64,000 nt of DNA from the NCBI GenBank assembly GCA_022821725.1, contig JAJEDB010000118.1:1-64000 (forward strand), in the 5' to 3' direction. Made by a program: the position numbers and the translations under genes. Source of the stretch: Candidatus Poribacteria bacterium. Lineage in GTDB: Bacteria > Poribacteria > WGA-4E > WGA-3G. Below are positions 8,109 through 17,166 of this stretch, piece after piece; within the stretch, counting starts at the first letter, position 1, and every line of letters starts with the position of its first letter. The notes under the pieces were generated by a model. The model did not search any database, was not told the DNA's origin, and saw only the letters and a program-made list of their open reading frames with translations.

Positions 8109-11100
8109 TTGCACTTAAACAGCATTAAAATTCGTGGATTTAAGAGTTTCGCCGAAGAAGTTGAGCTGATACTTGAACCCGGTATCACGACGATTGTCGG
8201 ACCTAACGGTTGCGGGAAAAGCAACGTTTCCGATGCGATCCGATGGGTGCTTGGGGAACAGAGTGCCCGCTCGCTTCGGTGTGCTTCTATGCGTGACCTA
8301 CTGTTCAACGGTGGTGCGAATTTCGCACCCGCTCAGAAAACAGAGGTGGCACTGCATTTTTCGGCACCGCTTGCAAACGGAAAACTTGCTTCACAACAAT
8401 CAAATGGAAATGGTTCAGCGTCCCCTAATCCCCCAACACAAGACGCTCTCAAACTTGCCCTCACATCTCCAGAAGTTCAGGTGTCTCGGCACCTGACGCG
8501 CAGTGGTGAAAGCCGCTATCTGATAAATCAGAATCCGTGTCGTCTCCGAGACATCAGTGAACTCTTCATGGACACGGGTATCGGCGTAGATGCTTACTCC
8601 GTTATGGAACAGAGTAAGATCGACCTCATCCTGAACGTCCGTCCCGAAGAACGTCGCTTTCTTTTCGATGAAGTCGCCGGTATCACGAAGTATAAACACC
8701 GCAAAAAAACAGCACTCCGTAAACTTGAACAGACTGAGCAAAACCTTGCCCGTATCAACGATGTGATTCAGGAGTTACAGCGCGAAACTGAATCCCTCAA
8801 GGAACAGGCAGAACAAGCACGACTCTATAACACACAGCAGGCGCAGTTGAAGCAGTTCGAATTGGAACTCGCGCACCGGGAATACGATAAACTCCGAACG
8901 GATTATAGCCAAACCCAAACCGACTTGGATGCGGTCTTAACCACCGTTGCGAGTGCGTCTGAAACGCTTAAAGCCGCTGAGGAACGTATCGAGAACGCCA
9001 CAAACCGCCGATCTGAGTTGGATGACGCTATACGTGAAGGACAGATAGCACTTCGCGAGATTGAGACCCAGATCGAGCAGATCGAACGCCAGATCGTACT
9101 TCACAAAGAACGCCAGCTCAACATTCAACGCCAACGGGAGCGAGCCCTCCAAACGCTTGAATCCTTAAAAGCACAGCAAACAGGCACACTTGCCCAGCAG
9201 CGGGAACGCACCCAAGAATATCAAAAACTTGAGGCATCCTGCAAGATAGAAGAAAGTCGATTGGCAGCACGTCAGCAGCTGCTCACAGAACTCGCGGGAC
9301 GCATCAGTCGGGCAAAGGATTCCGTCCAAGAAACACAAGACACTTTGCGAGAAATCGCAGCGGCGTTGGGAGAACGCGAACGCGAACGTTTAACCCTCGA
9401 GCATACGTTGGCAAATACCGAAGGGAATCTCAACCGTCTCAAAGAAAATAAGACAGCGTTGACCGCTGAACTCAGCACTGCCACCGATACTCGCGATGAA
9501 GTTCAGTATGCCGAAACACAATTGAAGGCAGCACTCGTTCAAATCGAGACCCAGAAGAATCAGGTAGAGATGGATCTCAGCGAGAATCAAGATGCGCTCC
9601 GTAAGATTGAAGCCGAAATCCGAGACTTACAAAATACCTTAGGTGTCAACGTCTCACGGCACAAATCATTACAGGAATTGCAATCTGCTTACGAGGGATA
9701 CTATACGGGTGTTCGGGCGATCATGCGGGCGAAAACTCACTATTCCGATCAGTTTCAGGGGGTGTGTGGTGTCGTTGCTGAACTCGTCACAACGGATACT
9801 GAATATGAAGTTGCGATAGAGGTGGCTCTCGGGAGTGCTATCCAGAACGTCATCACTGAAACGGCTGAGGATGCGCAAAAGGGGATCGCTTTCCTTAAAA
9901 AGCATCGCGCAGGGCGGGTAACGTTCCTCCCGCTGGATATTCTACGTGGACGTAGGTTTAATGATGATGAACTCCTGGACCAGCCCGGTGTTATCGGAAT
10001 CGCTGAGGAATTGATCGATTACGACCTCAAATACGAGGTTGCGATGCGGCATCTCTTGGGCAATACGCTCGTTATTGAAGATTTGGATTCGGCAATCGCC
10101 TTGACCCGTCGGTTCCGTCCGAGTGCACGTCTCGTCACGTTAGATGGCGAAGTCATTAATACCTCTGGTGCGATCACTGGTGGTCAAACAGACCAGAGAA
10201 AAAGCGGTCTCCTGAGCCGTTCACGCGAACTTGAGACGCTTGCGGACGAGATCGGGAAGTTGACGCAAAGTTCGAATAAGCAGAACCAGAGGCGTAAGGC
10301 ATACGCCGCAGCAATAGCGAATCTGCAAAAAACGCGACAGACACTCACCGTACAGTGGCAGGATAAACGGGTTGAGAAAGCGTCACTGACGAAAGACTTA
10401 GAGCAGGCGAATCTCCAAGTTACCCGGTTCGAACAACAACTCGCTGCGCTTGAGGTTGAAAACCGCGAATTGGGCAGTGCGGTAGCGGCATCGCGCGAAG
10501 CACAACAAGCGCTTGAAACTGAAATCGCGACCTTGACACAAAAGAGCACACGGACCGAGCGATGGATCGAACGCATGTCCGAGCAGATTGAAAGCGAAAA
10601 CCGGAAACATACTGAGGTGGCGAACACCTGTCAGGAGATGCAAGTCTTCTTGGCAGGGCAGCGTCAGAAACTTGAGAGCTTAGCATCGGAAATCCAAACG
10701 TTCAAGGACACACATGCGCGAATAGAAAAGGATATCGCTGAGCAACAGGCAATTATTGATACGGATGAACAGAGAAAAAGTGACCTCGTGGAGCAGGTAG
10801 CCGCAGCGCAAGGCGAGTTCCTCCGTTTAGAAGGGGACCGCGCCGAAGCCGAAGCAGATGTGGATGAACTCACCGAAGAACGCGAGGCACTCCTTCAGGA
10901 GGTAGAGGTCCTCCAAAAGGAGATGCGGTCGACCCGTAGAAACTTTGAGAAACAGAACCGTGCGCGTCATAAACTCGAAGTCGCCACAACGCAACTTGAA
11001 ATGCGCATAAAATCGGTCTCAACCCGTATTCACGATAAATATCAGGTTTCGATCGATGCCCTGCCACCAATAATGGATAAGGAAGTCGGGGTTACAAACC

Positions 11101-11768
11101 CCTCTCACCCAGCAATGGACGAGATCGATCTGTTGGATAGCATTGAAAAGTTGAAAGCAGAAATTTCTGGAATGGGCGCCGTCAATCTCAAAGCGATTGA
11201 GGCTTACGAGGAATACAAGAAACGCCACGATTTTCTTATTTCGCAGCGCGCAGATCTTCAACAATCGGTTCAAGACACCTATCAAGTGATACAGAAAATT
11301 AACCAGACATCGAGAGAGGTGTTCCTTGCGACGTTTGAAGCCGTGCAGACGAACTTCCAAGAGGTCTTCACGCAACTCTTTGGCGGGGGTGAAACCGAAT
11401 TGCTATTGACGGATCCGTCCGATGTGCTCGATTCGGGTATTGATATTATTGCGCGTCCGCCGGGCAAACGTCCACAGAGCATCACGCAGCTTTCGGGTGG
11501 AGAACGTTCATTGGTAGCGATTGGGATCCTGTTTGCCGTCTTCAAAATCAAGCCGAGTCCGTTCTGTGTCCTCGATGAAGTTGATGCCGCACTCGACGAA
11601 GCAAATGTCCTCCGTTTCGCCAATCTTATCCGTGCCTACGCTGAGAACACGCAGTTCGTTATTATCACGCACAACCGGCGCACGATGGAAATCGCGGATG
11701 CCATGTACGGCGTGACGATGGAACAGGCGGGTATCTCGAAAATTGTCTCCGCTAAGTTTGCCGAGTAG
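8109..11768 (+). CDS. smc: SMC chromosome-segregation ATPase
   Basis: The 1219-residue protein is a full-length bacterial SMC. It has an N-terminal ATPase half with Walker A GPNGCGKS (~33-40), a long coiled coil, a hinge near 520-640 (SAYEGYYTGVRAI...VVAELV), a second coiled coil, and a C-terminal half with the signature LSGGERSL (~1125) and Walker B VLDEVDAALDEAN (~1152). It should work with ScpA and ScpB, not in this window, to condense and segregate the chromosome. The start is TTG, supported by GGGAGGG 8 nt upstream. Odd feature: residues ~994-1000 read GVTNPSH, encoded by a family A palindromic repeat, inserted just before the conserved GAVNLKAIEAYEEY region at the coiled-coil/head junction. 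Confidence 0.95.
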   Translation: MHLNSIKIRGFKSFAEEVELILEPGITTIVGPNGCGKSNVSDAIRWVLGEQSARSLRCASMRDLLFNGGANFAPAQKTEVALHFSAPLANGKLASQQSNGNGSASPNPPTQDALKLALTSPEVQVSRHLTRSGESRYLINQNPCRLRDISELFMDTGIGVDAYSVMEQSKIDLILNVRPEERRFLFDEVAGITKYKHRKKTALRKLEQTEQNLARINDVIQELQRETESLKEQAEQARLYNTQQAQLKQFELELAHREYDKLRTDYSQTQTDLDAVLTTVASASETLKAAEERIENATNRRSELDDAIREGQIALREIETQIEQIERQIVLHKERQLNIQRQRERALQTLESLKAQQTGTLAQQRERTQEYQKLEASCKIEESRLAARQQLLTELAGRISRAKDSVQETQDTLREIAAALGERERERLTLEHTLANTEGNLNRLKENKTALTAELSTATDTRDEVQYAETQLKAALVQIETQKNQVEMDLSENQDALRKIEAEIRDLQNTLGVNVSRHKSLQELQSAYEGYYTGVRAIMRAKTHYSDQFQGVCGVVAELVTTDTEYEVAIEVALGSAIQNVITETAEDAQKGIAFLKKHRAGRVTFLPLDILRGRRFNDDELLDQPGVIGIAEELIDYDLKYEVAMRHLLGNTLVIEDLDSAIALTRRFRPSARLVTLDGEVINTSGAITGGQTDQRKSGLLSRSRELETLADEIGKLTQSSNKQNQRRKAYAAAIANLQKTRQTLTVQWQDKRVEKASLTKDLEQANLQVTRFEQQLAALEVENRELGSAVAASREAQQALETEIATLTQKSTRTERWIERMSEQIESENRKHTEVANTCQEMQVFLAGQRQKLESLASEIQTFKDTHARIEKDIAEQQAIIDTDEQRKSDLVEQVAAAQGEFLRLEGDRAEAEADVDELTEEREALLQEVEVLQKEMRSTRRNFEKQNRARHKLEVATTQLEMRIKSVSTRIHDKYQVSIDALPPIMDKEVGVTNPSHPAMDEIDLLDSIEKLKAEISGMGAVNLKAIEAYEEYKKRHDFLISQRADLQQSVQDTYQVIQKINQTSREVFLATFEAVQTNFQEVFTQLFGGGETELLLTDPSDVLDSGIDIIARPPGKRPQSITQLSGGERSLVAIGILFAVFKIKPSPFCVLDEVDAALDEANVLRFANLIRAYAENTQFVIITHNRRTMEIADAMYGVTMEQAGISKIVSAKFAE
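11088..11108. repeat. Family A repeat inside smc
   Basis: GGGGTTACAAACCCC with tail TCTCAC, read in frame as GVTNPSH. It has one base change in the tail from the copies at 30256, 37774-37887 and 59124-59252. Confidence 0.85.
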
Positions 11769-11784
11769 CGGCAAGAACCCTAAT

Positions 11785-12753
11785 ATGGACAAACTGAATC
11801 GAGATTCACTTACAGTTCTCCCACTTGGCGAACGCCAGCACAAGATGACCGTCGCAGATGTCTACCCGTTAGACGTGGAGACCTCACGCTACGAAAACCC
11901 GCACCTCTCTGCCGTTGCAGATTGTATCGTGGAGGCACATCATCGCGGGAAACAGGTGATCTGGATGATGGGTGCGCACGTCATGCGGCGCGGGAACTCC
12001 CGTTTCATCATCGACTTGATGGAACGCGGCATCATCACACACCTGGCGACGAACGGGGCGTGTGCTATCCACGATTTTGAACTTGCGCACATCGGTGCCA
12101 CGCTCGAAGATGTGGAGGACTATATCTGGGATGGGAAGTTCGGGAATTGGGAGGAAACCGGACGCTATCTGAACGCAGCGATTGTTCGGGGTTACCGAGA
12201 TAAGATCGGTTTCGGAGAAGCTGTGGGGAGACTCATCCAAGAAGGCGAAATGGGCATCTCCTTTCCACATCGCGATGTGAGTATGTTTGCGGCGGCGTAT
12301 CGGTTAGGTATACCCTTTACCGTTCACAAGGGTATCGGATATGACATCATCGATCAGCATCCTGCCGCTGACTACGCGGCGATGGGATGGACAACGGGTG
12401 AGGATTTTCTCCGTTTCGCACACAGTGTTTCTCAGTTAGAAGACGGGGTTTTTCTGAATTTAGGTTCGGCTGTCATGGGACCCGAAGTCTACCTCAAAAG
12501 CCTTTCCATGGCTCGCAATATTGCCGCTCAGCACGGTGAGGAGATTCGACACTTCACGACTGCGAATTTTGATCTCATCGATTTTCCCGATTTCCAAGAC
12601 GAAGGGCAGCCTACCGATGCCCACTACTACCATCGTCCCAAGAAAACCATTCTCATCCGCACGGTAAAAGACGGGGGTGAGGGGTACCATATCTCCGGGG
12701 ATTTCTCGGTCACTGTCCCTCAGTTGTATCGGTTGATAATTGCATCTGTGTAA
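11785..12753 (+). CDS. Deoxyhypusine-synthase-like conserved protein
   Basis: The 322-residue protein resembles an uncharacterised bacterial family with a deoxyhypusine-synthase-like NAD-binding fold. Visible conserved blocks are IWMMGAHVMRRG, LATNGACAIHDFELA, GKFGNWEETGRYLN, and LNLGSAVMGPEVYLKSLS. Since eIF5A is absent from bacteria, the substrate is unknown; agmatine- or spermidine-related chemistry is only a family-level guess. I started at ATG 11785 instead of the track's 11743, because the earlier start overlaps smc by 26 bases. The Shine-Dalgarno is poor. It lies 16 bp after smc on the same strand and may be co-transcribed with it. Confidence 0.6.
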   Translation: MDKLNRDSLTVLPLGERQHKMTVADVYPLDVETSRYENPHLSAVADCIVEAHHRGKQVIWMMGAHVMRRGNSRFIIDLMERGIITHLATNGACAIHDFELAHIGATLEDVEDYIWDGKFGNWEETGRYLNAAIVRGYRDKIGFGEAVGRLIQEGEMGISFPHRDVSMFAAAYRLGIPFTVHKGIGYDIIDQHPAADYAAMGWTTGEDFLRFAHSVSQLEDGVFLNLGSAVMGPEVYLKSLSMARNIAAQHGEEIRHFTTANFDLIDFPDFQDEGQPTDAHYYHRPKKTILIRTVKDGGEGYHISGDFSVTVPQLYRLIIASV

Positions 12754-12797
12754 AATGGCTGGATCCGCCCAGTTTCCGTTTCGATATAACACTTCTG

Positions 12798-13055
12798 CTA
12801 ATAAACACTGCTTCGATGCCCGACTTCATGGACAATAATCACCCGTGTTTGCCGACTGAAGGTATAGATAACTCGGTAAACACCAGCAGCGCGTAAACGG
12901 AACTTTCCTCTATACGGGCCTCGGAGAGCCTCGTGGCGATGTGTGTCGCAATTTTCGCAGAGCGATCTCAGCTTATCAAGAATTCGCTGCTCAACCGTGG
13001 CATCTAAACGCGCAAAGTCTGCTTCCGCTTTTGGCATAATTTCCAAACGGTACAT
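12798..13055 (-). CDS. RelE/ParE-superfamily toxin
   Basis: The 85-residue protein fits the RelE/ParE mRNA-interferase or gyrase-toxin fold: a start like YRLEIMPKAEADFARLD, a two-helix hairpin, then a beta sheet with GKFRLRAAGVYRVIYTF and VIIVHEVGHRSSVY. The GKFRLR...YRVIY segment and the final GHRSxVY are family hallmarks. The ATG at 13055 overlaps the partner's stop as TAATG, so translation is coupled. The GTG two codons earlier is the alternative. The upstream gene on the same strand is the presumed antitoxin. RelE versus ParE activity cannot be decided from the sequence. Confidence 0.85.
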   Translation of the reverse strand: MYRLEIMPKAEADFARLDATVEQRILDKLRSLCENCDTHRHEALRGPYRGKFRLRAAGVYRVIYTFSRQTRVIIVHEVGHRSSVY

Positions 13056-13750
13056 TACCACTTCAGCCCCAGTTTTTCCGCCACTTCCTCTATCGGAATC
13101 GATTTGACTTTACCGGACTCATGTTCGGCTACACTACGTTCCAACCTTTCAGCCACCTCCGGACGCAATTCTAATCCCTCATCTGGATCATAGTGGTAAT
13201 CCTCAAGAAACTGCTCTAACTCCAGGTAGCACACAAAAAATTCAAAGAATGCTGATTTCAGTTGTTCTGTCTCCTGAACCGATGGTAACGCCTTCTGTAG
13301 TTTAACAATTCGTTCACGCGCTGCAAAAAGTTCCCAATTCGCGAGCGTCTCCATCAGTCTACGGAACGCCTCATTCGGTAATTCCGTCACCTCAATTTCG
13401 GGGTCGGGATCAGTGATTAAGGGCAGATCACTCATCCGTTTTGCTATACGTCCTGCGGGTGAAGTTTTTCGCACAGCTTCCACGGCTGCGACGCGCGCCT
13501 GCAGAGGTGCGAACGTATCGCACTCCCGCAGTATGGCAAGCAGCTGCGCCTCGGGTGCCTCTAACTCAAACGCCAAACCACAATAACCTTCATAGAATTC
13601 ACGGAGCTCAGTTTCCAATGCATCTCTATCGGAATTCTCAGCGAGCAAGGCGATGAGTCGTTCACGGGATTCAAAAAGGAATTGGTTCAGAATTGGTGCA
13701 AGCCAAGTACTAAATTGGGCATGCGTCATGTCTACTATATTGTGTTGCAT
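13055..13750 (-). CDS. Long putative antitoxin partner of the RelE-type toxin
   Basis: The 231-residue, strongly acidic and probably all-helical protein is directly upstream of and coupled to the RelE-type toxin gene. Its last ~30 residues (SVAEHESGKVKSIPIEEVAEKLGLKW) resemble the C-terminal toxin-wrapping segment of RelB-like antitoxins, which often carry a short E.G...P.EEV..KLG pattern. Ordinary RelB antitoxins are 70-90 residues; here ~200 extra residues precede that tail. The extra part repeats a motif around a short glutamate-rich helix (ELREFYEGYCGLAFELE and AFFEFFVCYLELEQFLE), suggesting an internal duplication. I do not recognise it as a DNA-binding domain. The antitoxin role is inferred from position and tail. 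Confidence 0.6.
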   Translation of the reverse strand: MQHNIVDMTHAQFSTWLAPILNQFLFESRERLIALLAENSDRDALETELREFYEGYCGLAFELEAPEAQLLAILRECDTFAPLQARVAAVEAVRKTSPAGRIAKRMSDLPLITDPDPEIEVTELPNEAFRRLMETLANWELFAARERIVKLQKALPSVQETEQLKSAFFEFFVCYLELEQFLEDYHYDPDEGLELRPEVAERLERSVAEHESGKVKSIPIEEVAEKLGLKW

Positions 13751-13919
13751 TGGATTCCCCTTTAACTAACGTAAACTCAGTTTGGATCGTTGGATTTCGC
13801 TATATCTCCGTATTTCGATAGGGCATTAAGAACCCAAATTCTCCGGACAACTTGGGAGTATTCGGTGTTTTACCTCTCAACCCAACCTACGGCATTGTAA
13901 CTCACCACGTAACGCACAA

Positions 13920-16769
13920 CTAACCGACAGAGGCAATCTCCAGGTTGCCGCGCCAGTGTTTCTGTAACATCCGCTTCAACAACTGATGTTCAGAGGCGTT
14001 CAATGCTGGATCGGCTTTGATGAGCAACTCCGCTTCTTTTTTCGCCGCCTCTAAAAGCGTCGCATCGTGAATGATGTTCGCAATCTTGAAATTTGGGATG
14101 CCCGATTGGCGGGTGCCGAAGAACTCACCTGGACCCCGGATGTTCAGATCTGCTTCGGCAATCCGAAAGCCGTTGTTTGTTCGAATCATCGCTTGAATCC
14201 GCTGAAAAGAGTCGTCCCCCCTGGGTGAAGCGACAAGGTAACACGCCGATTGATGTTGACCCCGTCCGACACGTCCACGCAATTGATGCAATTGTGACAA
14301 CCCAAACCGTTCGGCGTTCTCAATGACCATCAACGTCGCATTTGGCACATCAATACCCACCTCAATCACCGTTGTTGAGACGAGAATATCGATATGTCGG
14401 TCCTTGAAGTTCGTCATCACTTCCTGCTTCTCAATGGATTTCATTTGTCCATGCAAAAGTCCGAGACGCAGATCGGGGAATACCTCACTTTGAAGATGCG
14501 CTGCCATCTCTGTGGCGGCTTTGAGTTCCTCCAATTTTTCGGACTCCTCAACGAGTGGATAGACGACGTACGCCTGTCTGCCGCGTTGGATTTCCTTCCG
14601 AACGGTGCTGTATAATTTCTCACGATCCTTCTCTTTTATCCAATAGGTCTTAATTGTCTGTCTACCGGGAGGCATCTCATCGATAACAGAGACGTTCAGA
14701 TCCCCATAGAGCGTCAACGCCAATGTTCTTGGAATCGGGGTCGCCGTCATGACGAGGACATCTGGGGCTGGCGGGGCAACAGTGCCTTGTTTTTGGGTTC
14801 CATTTGCTGCTTGTGCCTTGTTACGGAGCGTCGCGCGTTGCATCACACCGAACCGGTGTTGCTCATCGATGATAACGAGTCCAAGTTTGTGAAAATCGAC
14901 GCCTTCCTGTATCAGTGCCTGCGTCCCAACGATGAGGTCTGCGGTGCCATCAGCGATTGCTGCTAACGCCGCCTCGCGCTCTGGCTTGGGTAGGTCACTT
15001 TTAAGAAGCACAACGTTTATGCTCCCGTCCGCAGTTTGATCGGTATCTTTGCGCAAATTTTCGAGCATCTCCGAGAGATTATAATAGTGTTGCTCGGCGA
15101 GGATTTCAGTCGGAACCATCAGGGCCCCCTGATACCCGTTTTCGATAGCAGAGAGCAACGCCATCGCTGCGACGACCGTCTTTCCCGAACCGACATCGCC
15201 TTGAATGAGTCGATTCATGACGGTTTGCTGCCGCATATCGTTTTGGATCTCAACGAAAACCCGTTTTTGTGCCCGTGTGAGTTGGTAAGGCAGCGACGCG
15301 AGGAAATCCCGTACTATGGACCGAGATGTTCCAAGGGTGCCCTCCATTCCAACCCGAAACGCGATACCGTCCTCCGAAATACGCCGTTCCTTTTTCATCT
15401 CCATCCCGATACTGAGAAGAAAAAACTCCTCAAACGCGAGCCGTTTTTGCGCCGCTTCCCGATGTGCTTCCGATGTCGGAAAATGTATCTCGTTAATGGC
15501 GGATTGCCTGTCAATCAGGTTTTGCCGAGTCCGAAGTGCGAGTGGAAAGATTTCAGGTATCTGTTGTCCATGTTCATCCAACGCCATCCGCATCCACGCC
15601 CGTAGCATTTTTGCCGTGAGTTTCGCAGTGAGCGGGTATTTCGGAACGATGCGATTTGTATGGATTAAGTTTTCTTCTTCAAACAGTTCAAATTCATAGT
15701 CGGTGGCTTGGATCTCATTGTAACGGCGAGAGAATTTACCGCTGACGACAACCTCGGTGTCAACGGGCAGCAATGCCTTCATAATGCCGATCCGTCTCCC
15801 GAAGTTAACGAGGAGTGCTACGCCAGTGCCGTCGTAAATTGAAATCTTACCGATACGTCTCCCTCTCGCCGTCGGGGACGAGGTGTGATTGACGACTTTG
15901 CCTTGTATGGTTTCCGGTTCGTCATCCTCCGTTCTTCCGACCCTGTAAATCTCTACCATCTTGGAACGGTCGATGTAATCGCGCGGGTAGTATGCGAGAA
16001 ACCCACCAACCGTTTGGATATTGAGCTCCTCCCGAAGCATCTCGGCGCGACGGGGACCAATCCCTTTGAGATACTGAAGCGGTTGGGATAGAAAGTCAAG
16101 CGAATCGATGTCCATTGAAACAGGGATGTCTGAGATTGGAACAGATTCTGAGGGGCTGTCAGCATTTGGATGGAAGGATGGAGACGTGGAAGGACGAGGA
16201 TCTACTTTTCTATCCTTCGGCTCCTCCATTTTAGTCTCTTGCTGTTGGCTATTTGGCTGTGACGGTGGGTCTGTGTCTTGGAAAAGGGGCAGATCTCCCG
16301 TTGGCACCGTGGAGACTGAATGTTTCGGTGTCCGCTTTGGCGGCGCGCTTTCTGGGTTACTTTCTACTTCCGCAAACAGAGACAACATATCCGTTTGAGC
16401 GCTTTTTTTCGAACTTATGTGTGGCGACTTCGATTGCTGGCGTGTTTGCGAGGGTTGAGCACCTGTCCCGCCCACATCTGAGGTGTTTTGTTGTCCGTGT
16501 CCGAGTGCCGCCTCAATCCGTCTCGTTGCTTCTTCAAGTATACGCCGCCGTTCGGTGGACGCGGCATCGGCGTAATTTTCAAAGAGGTCTCCTAAATCCT
16601 TCAGGACCGCTTTTTCAGTCGTTGATAGTGTGAAGGTCTCACCATTCTTTACCCACAACTGGACATAACTTCCCAATCCGTTAACGACGACATCGTTGCG
16701 ACACCCCTTTCGGCGTTCTTGTTGAAAGGGACGACGGATGGTGGTAAGGATTTTTGTGAAATTGTTCAT
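13920..16769 (-). CDS. recG: ATP-dependent DNA helicase RecG with long N-terminal extension
   Basis: This protein remodels stalled replication forks and Holliday junctions. After an N-terminal extension of ~225 residues comes the wedge domain, beginning PLQYLKGIGPRRAEML (~226). Helicase motifs follow: Walker A GDVGSGKT (~530), Box II DEQHRFGV (~632), TATPIPRTLAL, and the C-terminal QLRGRVGRG and GPGEFFGTRQSG blocks. At 949 residues it is ~260 longer than E. coli RecG. The extension has a helical part (1-110) resembling that of Thermotoga-type RecG, then a low-complexity Ser/Pro/Gln linker (~110-220). I preferred ATG 16769 over the TTG nine codons upstream. Confidence 0.93.
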   Translation of the reverse strand: MNNFTKILTTIRRPFQQERRKGCRNDVVVNGLGSYVQLWVKNGETFTLSTTEKAVLKDLGDLFENYADAASTERRRILEEATRRIEAALGHGQQNTSDVGGTGAQPSQTRQQSKSPHISSKKSAQTDMLSLFAEVESNPESAPPKRTPKHSVSTVPTGDLPLFQDTDPPSQPNSQQQETKMEEPKDRKVDPRPSTSPSFHPNADSPSESVPISDIPVSMDIDSLDFLSQPLQYLKGIGPRRAEMLREELNIQTVGGFLAYYPRDYIDRSKMVEIYRVGRTEDDEPETIQGKVVNHTSSPTARGRRIGKISIYDGTGVALLVNFGRRIGIMKALLPVDTEVVVSGKFSRRYNEIQATDYEFELFEEENLIHTNRIVPKYPLTAKLTAKMLRAWMRMALDEHGQQIPEIFPLALRTRQNLIDRQSAINEIHFPTSEAHREAAQKRLAFEEFFLLSIGMEMKKERRISEDGIAFRVGMEGTLGTSRSIVRDFLASLPYQLTRAQKRVFVEIQNDMRQQTVMNRLIQGDVGSGKTVVAAMALLSAIENGYQGALMVPTEILAEQHYYNLSEMLENLRKDTDQTADGSINVVLLKSDLPKPEREAALAAIADGTADLIVGTQALIQEGVDFHKLGLVIIDEQHRFGVMQRATLRNKAQAANGTQKQGTVAPPAPDVLVMTATPIPRTLALTLYGDLNVSVIDEMPPGRQTIKTYWIKEKDREKLYSTVRKEIQRGRQAYVVYPLVEESEKLEELKAATEMAAHLQSEVFPDLRLGLLHGQMKSIEKQEVMTNFKDRHIDILVSTTVIEVGIDVPNATLMVIENAERFGLSQLHQLRGRVGRGQHQSACYLVASPRGDDSFQRIQAMIRTNNGFRIAEADLNIRGPGEFFGTRQSGIPNFKIANIIHDATLLEAAKKEAELLIKADPALNASEHQLLKRMLQKHWRGNLEIASVG

Positions 16770-16896
16770 ACTTTCTGCTGGCGACAGTGCCGTCAAAGCA
16801 CCCCGCTCTCTGCCTTTTTCTCCGACGAAACTTTTAACCTCTCCATTATATCCGCAGTATCCGTAGATTTTGTTAATATAACCTAAGTTGCCACTT

Positions 16897-17036
16897 ATCT
16901 ATAGACATAGCACTCCGCTGGAGTGCAGGGGTTAAATACGCCATTTTCTATAGACATATCACCCCTCTGGGGTGAGGAAGCCCCGAAAGACCTCTTTGAA
17001 ATCTTCAAAACCCGTTAGTAGCAAGTTGGGTTACTA
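16897..17036. repeat. Family C repeat, copy 1 (double hairpin)
   Basis: About 140 bp with two related hairpin cores, GCACTCCGCTGGAGTGC and CACCCCTCTGGGGTG, each preceded by CTATAGACAT. It ends with AACCCGTTAGTAGCAAGTTG. Copy 2 lies at 27045-27167 before recN with the same order of parts. Confidence 0.7.
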
Positions 17037-17086
17037 TATTAGACGCAAATTCAGCAAAAATGTTGAGTTCTCCTGGCAAAACGAGG

Positions 17087-17115
17087 TTGACACGACATCG
17101 TAAATTGTCTATAAT
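17087..17115 (+). promoter_or_regulatory. Sigma-70 promoter for the first PhyH gene
   Basis: TTGACA, 17 bp, TATAAT; both hexamers are perfect. It lies 51 bp before the ATG at 17167, just downstream of repeat C1. Confidence 0.75.
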
Positions 17116-17166
17116 CTTTTTAAACCCAACCGACTTGTAACGCACGCCATTAAAAGGAGCAACACC

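Larger units (their letters stand above)
16770..17166. other. Intergenic region between recG and a PhyH gene, holding repeat C1 and a promoter
   Basis: This 397-bp stretch has no gene. It holds a family C repeat (16897-17036) and, 50 bp after it, a consensus sigma-70 promoter leading to the PhyH gene. Confidence 0.6.

Noticed and set aside
8109-11768. Many long antisense and shifted ORFs over smc, recG and sppA in the ORF track
   Set aside because: They are shadows of clearly coding genes, without Shine-Dalgarno sites or recognisable protein features.
11743-11784. Upstream start for the deoxyhypusine-synthase-like gene
   Set aside because: It overlaps the end of smc by 26 bases and adds residues unlike the family.
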